Origin: Prochlorococcus sp. AG-402-N10
GTDB lineage: Bacteria > Cyanobacteriota > Cyanobacteriia > PCC-6307 > Cyanobiaceae
DNA length: 64,000 nucleotides
Reading direction: 5' to 3'
NCBI GenBank assembly: GCA_003216465.1
Contig: QCIU01000005.1
Location: 1-64,000, forward strand
Made by a program: the position numbers and the translations under genes. The notes under the pieces are model-generated. The model was given only the letters and a program-made list of their open reading frames with translations, did no database searches and was not told where the DNA came from. Positions 63,362 through 64,000 of the stretch are shown here, in pieces; positions within the stretch are counted from its first letter, which is position 1, and every line of letters starts with the position of its first letter.

Positions 63362-64000
63362 ATATTTAAAGTTTTCTCTAAAAATTTTTGACTTTTTAAA
63401 AGAACTTTTTTCTTATTATCAATATTTCTAAAACCATGGCCCTCATTATCAAAAAAGATAACTTCTGAATACTTATTATTTTTAAGAATTTCTTCTTTAA
63501 TTTTTAATGTTTGTTTGTATGAAATAACTAAATCTTCTTTGCCATGAAATAATAACATTGGCTTTTTTAATTCACTAATTTTATTAATTGGTGATCGAAA
63601 TTTGTACTCATTACGAAATTTTGAATATTCACCTATGAGAGAATTTAGGTAAGCTTTCTCAAATCTATGAGTTTTATAATGCATATCATTTAAATCAAGC
63701 ACTGGGTATTTACAAATCGCTACTTTAAAAAGGTCACTTTCACATAATGAATTAATTGCAGTTAAACCGCCAGCACTATTTCCAAAAATTGCGACCTTAG
63801 CACTATTAACTAAATTTAACCTAATCAAATTTAGTACTAGTGCTTTACAGTCATAGGAATCAACAATTCCCCATTTATAATTCAATCTCTCTCTATACTC
63901 TCTACCAAAACCAGATGAACCTCCATAATTAACTTCAGCAACAGTAAATCCTAGCGAAGTCCAATATTGCACTTCCGAATTTATAGACCCATCAAAGTAG
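63358..64000 (-). CDS. Prolyl-oligopeptidase (S9) family peptidase, C-terminal part (cut by window edge)
   Basis: The visible part is the alpha/beta-hydrolase domain: QYWTSLGFTVAEVNYGGSSG, GFGREYRERL, catalytic Ser in IFGNSAGGLT, Asp in HGKEDLVIS and His in NEGHGFRN. The frame stays open to base 64000 (DGSINSEVQYW), so the GTG at 63972 is not the true start; the N-terminal beta-propeller lies outside the window. Acylaminoacyl-peptidase-like. Confidence 0.88.
   Translation of the reverse strand, partial: YFDGSINSEVQYWTSLGFTVAEVNYGGSSGFGREYRERLNYKWGIVDSYDCKALVLNLIRLNLVNSAKVAIFGNSAGGLTAINSLCESDLFKVAICKYPVLDLNDMHYKTHRFEKAYLNSLIGEYSKFRNEYKFRSPINKISELKKPMLLFHGKEDLVISYKQTLKIKEEILKNNKYSEVIFFDNEGHGFRNIDNKKKVLLKSQKFLEKTLNI

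Overview
The window looks like a piece of a high-light-type Prochlorococcus chromosome, or a very close marine picocyanobacterium. The DNA is strongly AT-rich by eye, genes abut or overlap almost everywhere, and the gene set is cyanobacterial: ycf3, ycf34, ndhO, a CRR7-family gene, a high-light-inducible protein, zeta-carotene desaturase, a PetL-like subunit, RpaA and RpaB, sufBCDS and several cyanobacterium-only DUF families. The clade cannot be fixed without alignment. There is one tRNA gene (Asn, GTT), no rRNA, no CRISPR array and no insertion sequence. The first gene (tRNA nucleotidyltransferase, minus strand) and the last (S9-family peptidase, minus strand) are cut by the window edges.

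Layout. 0.5-1.5 kb: ycf34 and tsaB. 1.5-6.2 kb, minus strand: a lipid-initiation run headed by the response regulator rpaB and followed by plsX, fabH, fabD and plsC. 6.3-13 kb: radA, ycf3, a copper P-type ATPase, tmk, holB and rpaA. 13.0-14.9 kb: the only loosely packed stretch. It holds poorly known small genes and ends at tRNA-Asn. A 14-bp copy of the tRNA 3' end lies 960 bp away in the same orientation, which suggests the scar of a small integrative element. 15-31.8 kb: housekeeping, carotenoid, tetrapyrrole, pterin and ribosome-modification genes (cysK, a DnaJ-like gene, ndhO, an LpxB-like gene, sufA/iscA, zds, hemD, rbfA, aroK, tandem PTPS plus RibD_C, rimO). 31.9-44.6 kb: VKOR-thioredoxin, nadB, a radical SAM protein, a TolC-like protein, an inositol monophosphatase-like protein, hli, an HtrA protease and an ABC-F protein. 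44.6-45.8 kb: four small poorly known genes, including a ribbon-helix-helix regulator. 45.8-53.7 kb: an SLC13-ktrB-ktrA transport operon, an NDH-2-like oxidoreductase, cysH, coaX, peroxiredoxin Q and a phosphopantetheinyl transferase. 53.6-64 kb: rarA, pgm, a DUF4912 gene and the sufBCDS Fe-S assembly operon.

The genes fit a streamlined phototroph. Lipid synthesis (plsX, fabH, fabD, plsC) sits directly behind a light-stress regulator. Fe-S supply (sufBCDS and an A-type carrier) serves Fe-S users such as rimO, the DUF512 radical SAM protein and Ycf34. Sulfur assimilation (cysH, cysK, and perhaps the SLC13 carrier) supplies cysteine.

The best candidates for something undescribed are: the tRNA-Asn-bounded mini-element with its 57-residue four-cysteine protein and doubled Shine-Dalgarno sequence; a small CPEC-type reading frame broken between two frames just before the DUF4912 gene; the synuclein-like repeat extension on PlsX; and a tandem PTPS protein whose first half has lost a catalytic histidine. 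All functional statements rest on motif reading, not on database searches.
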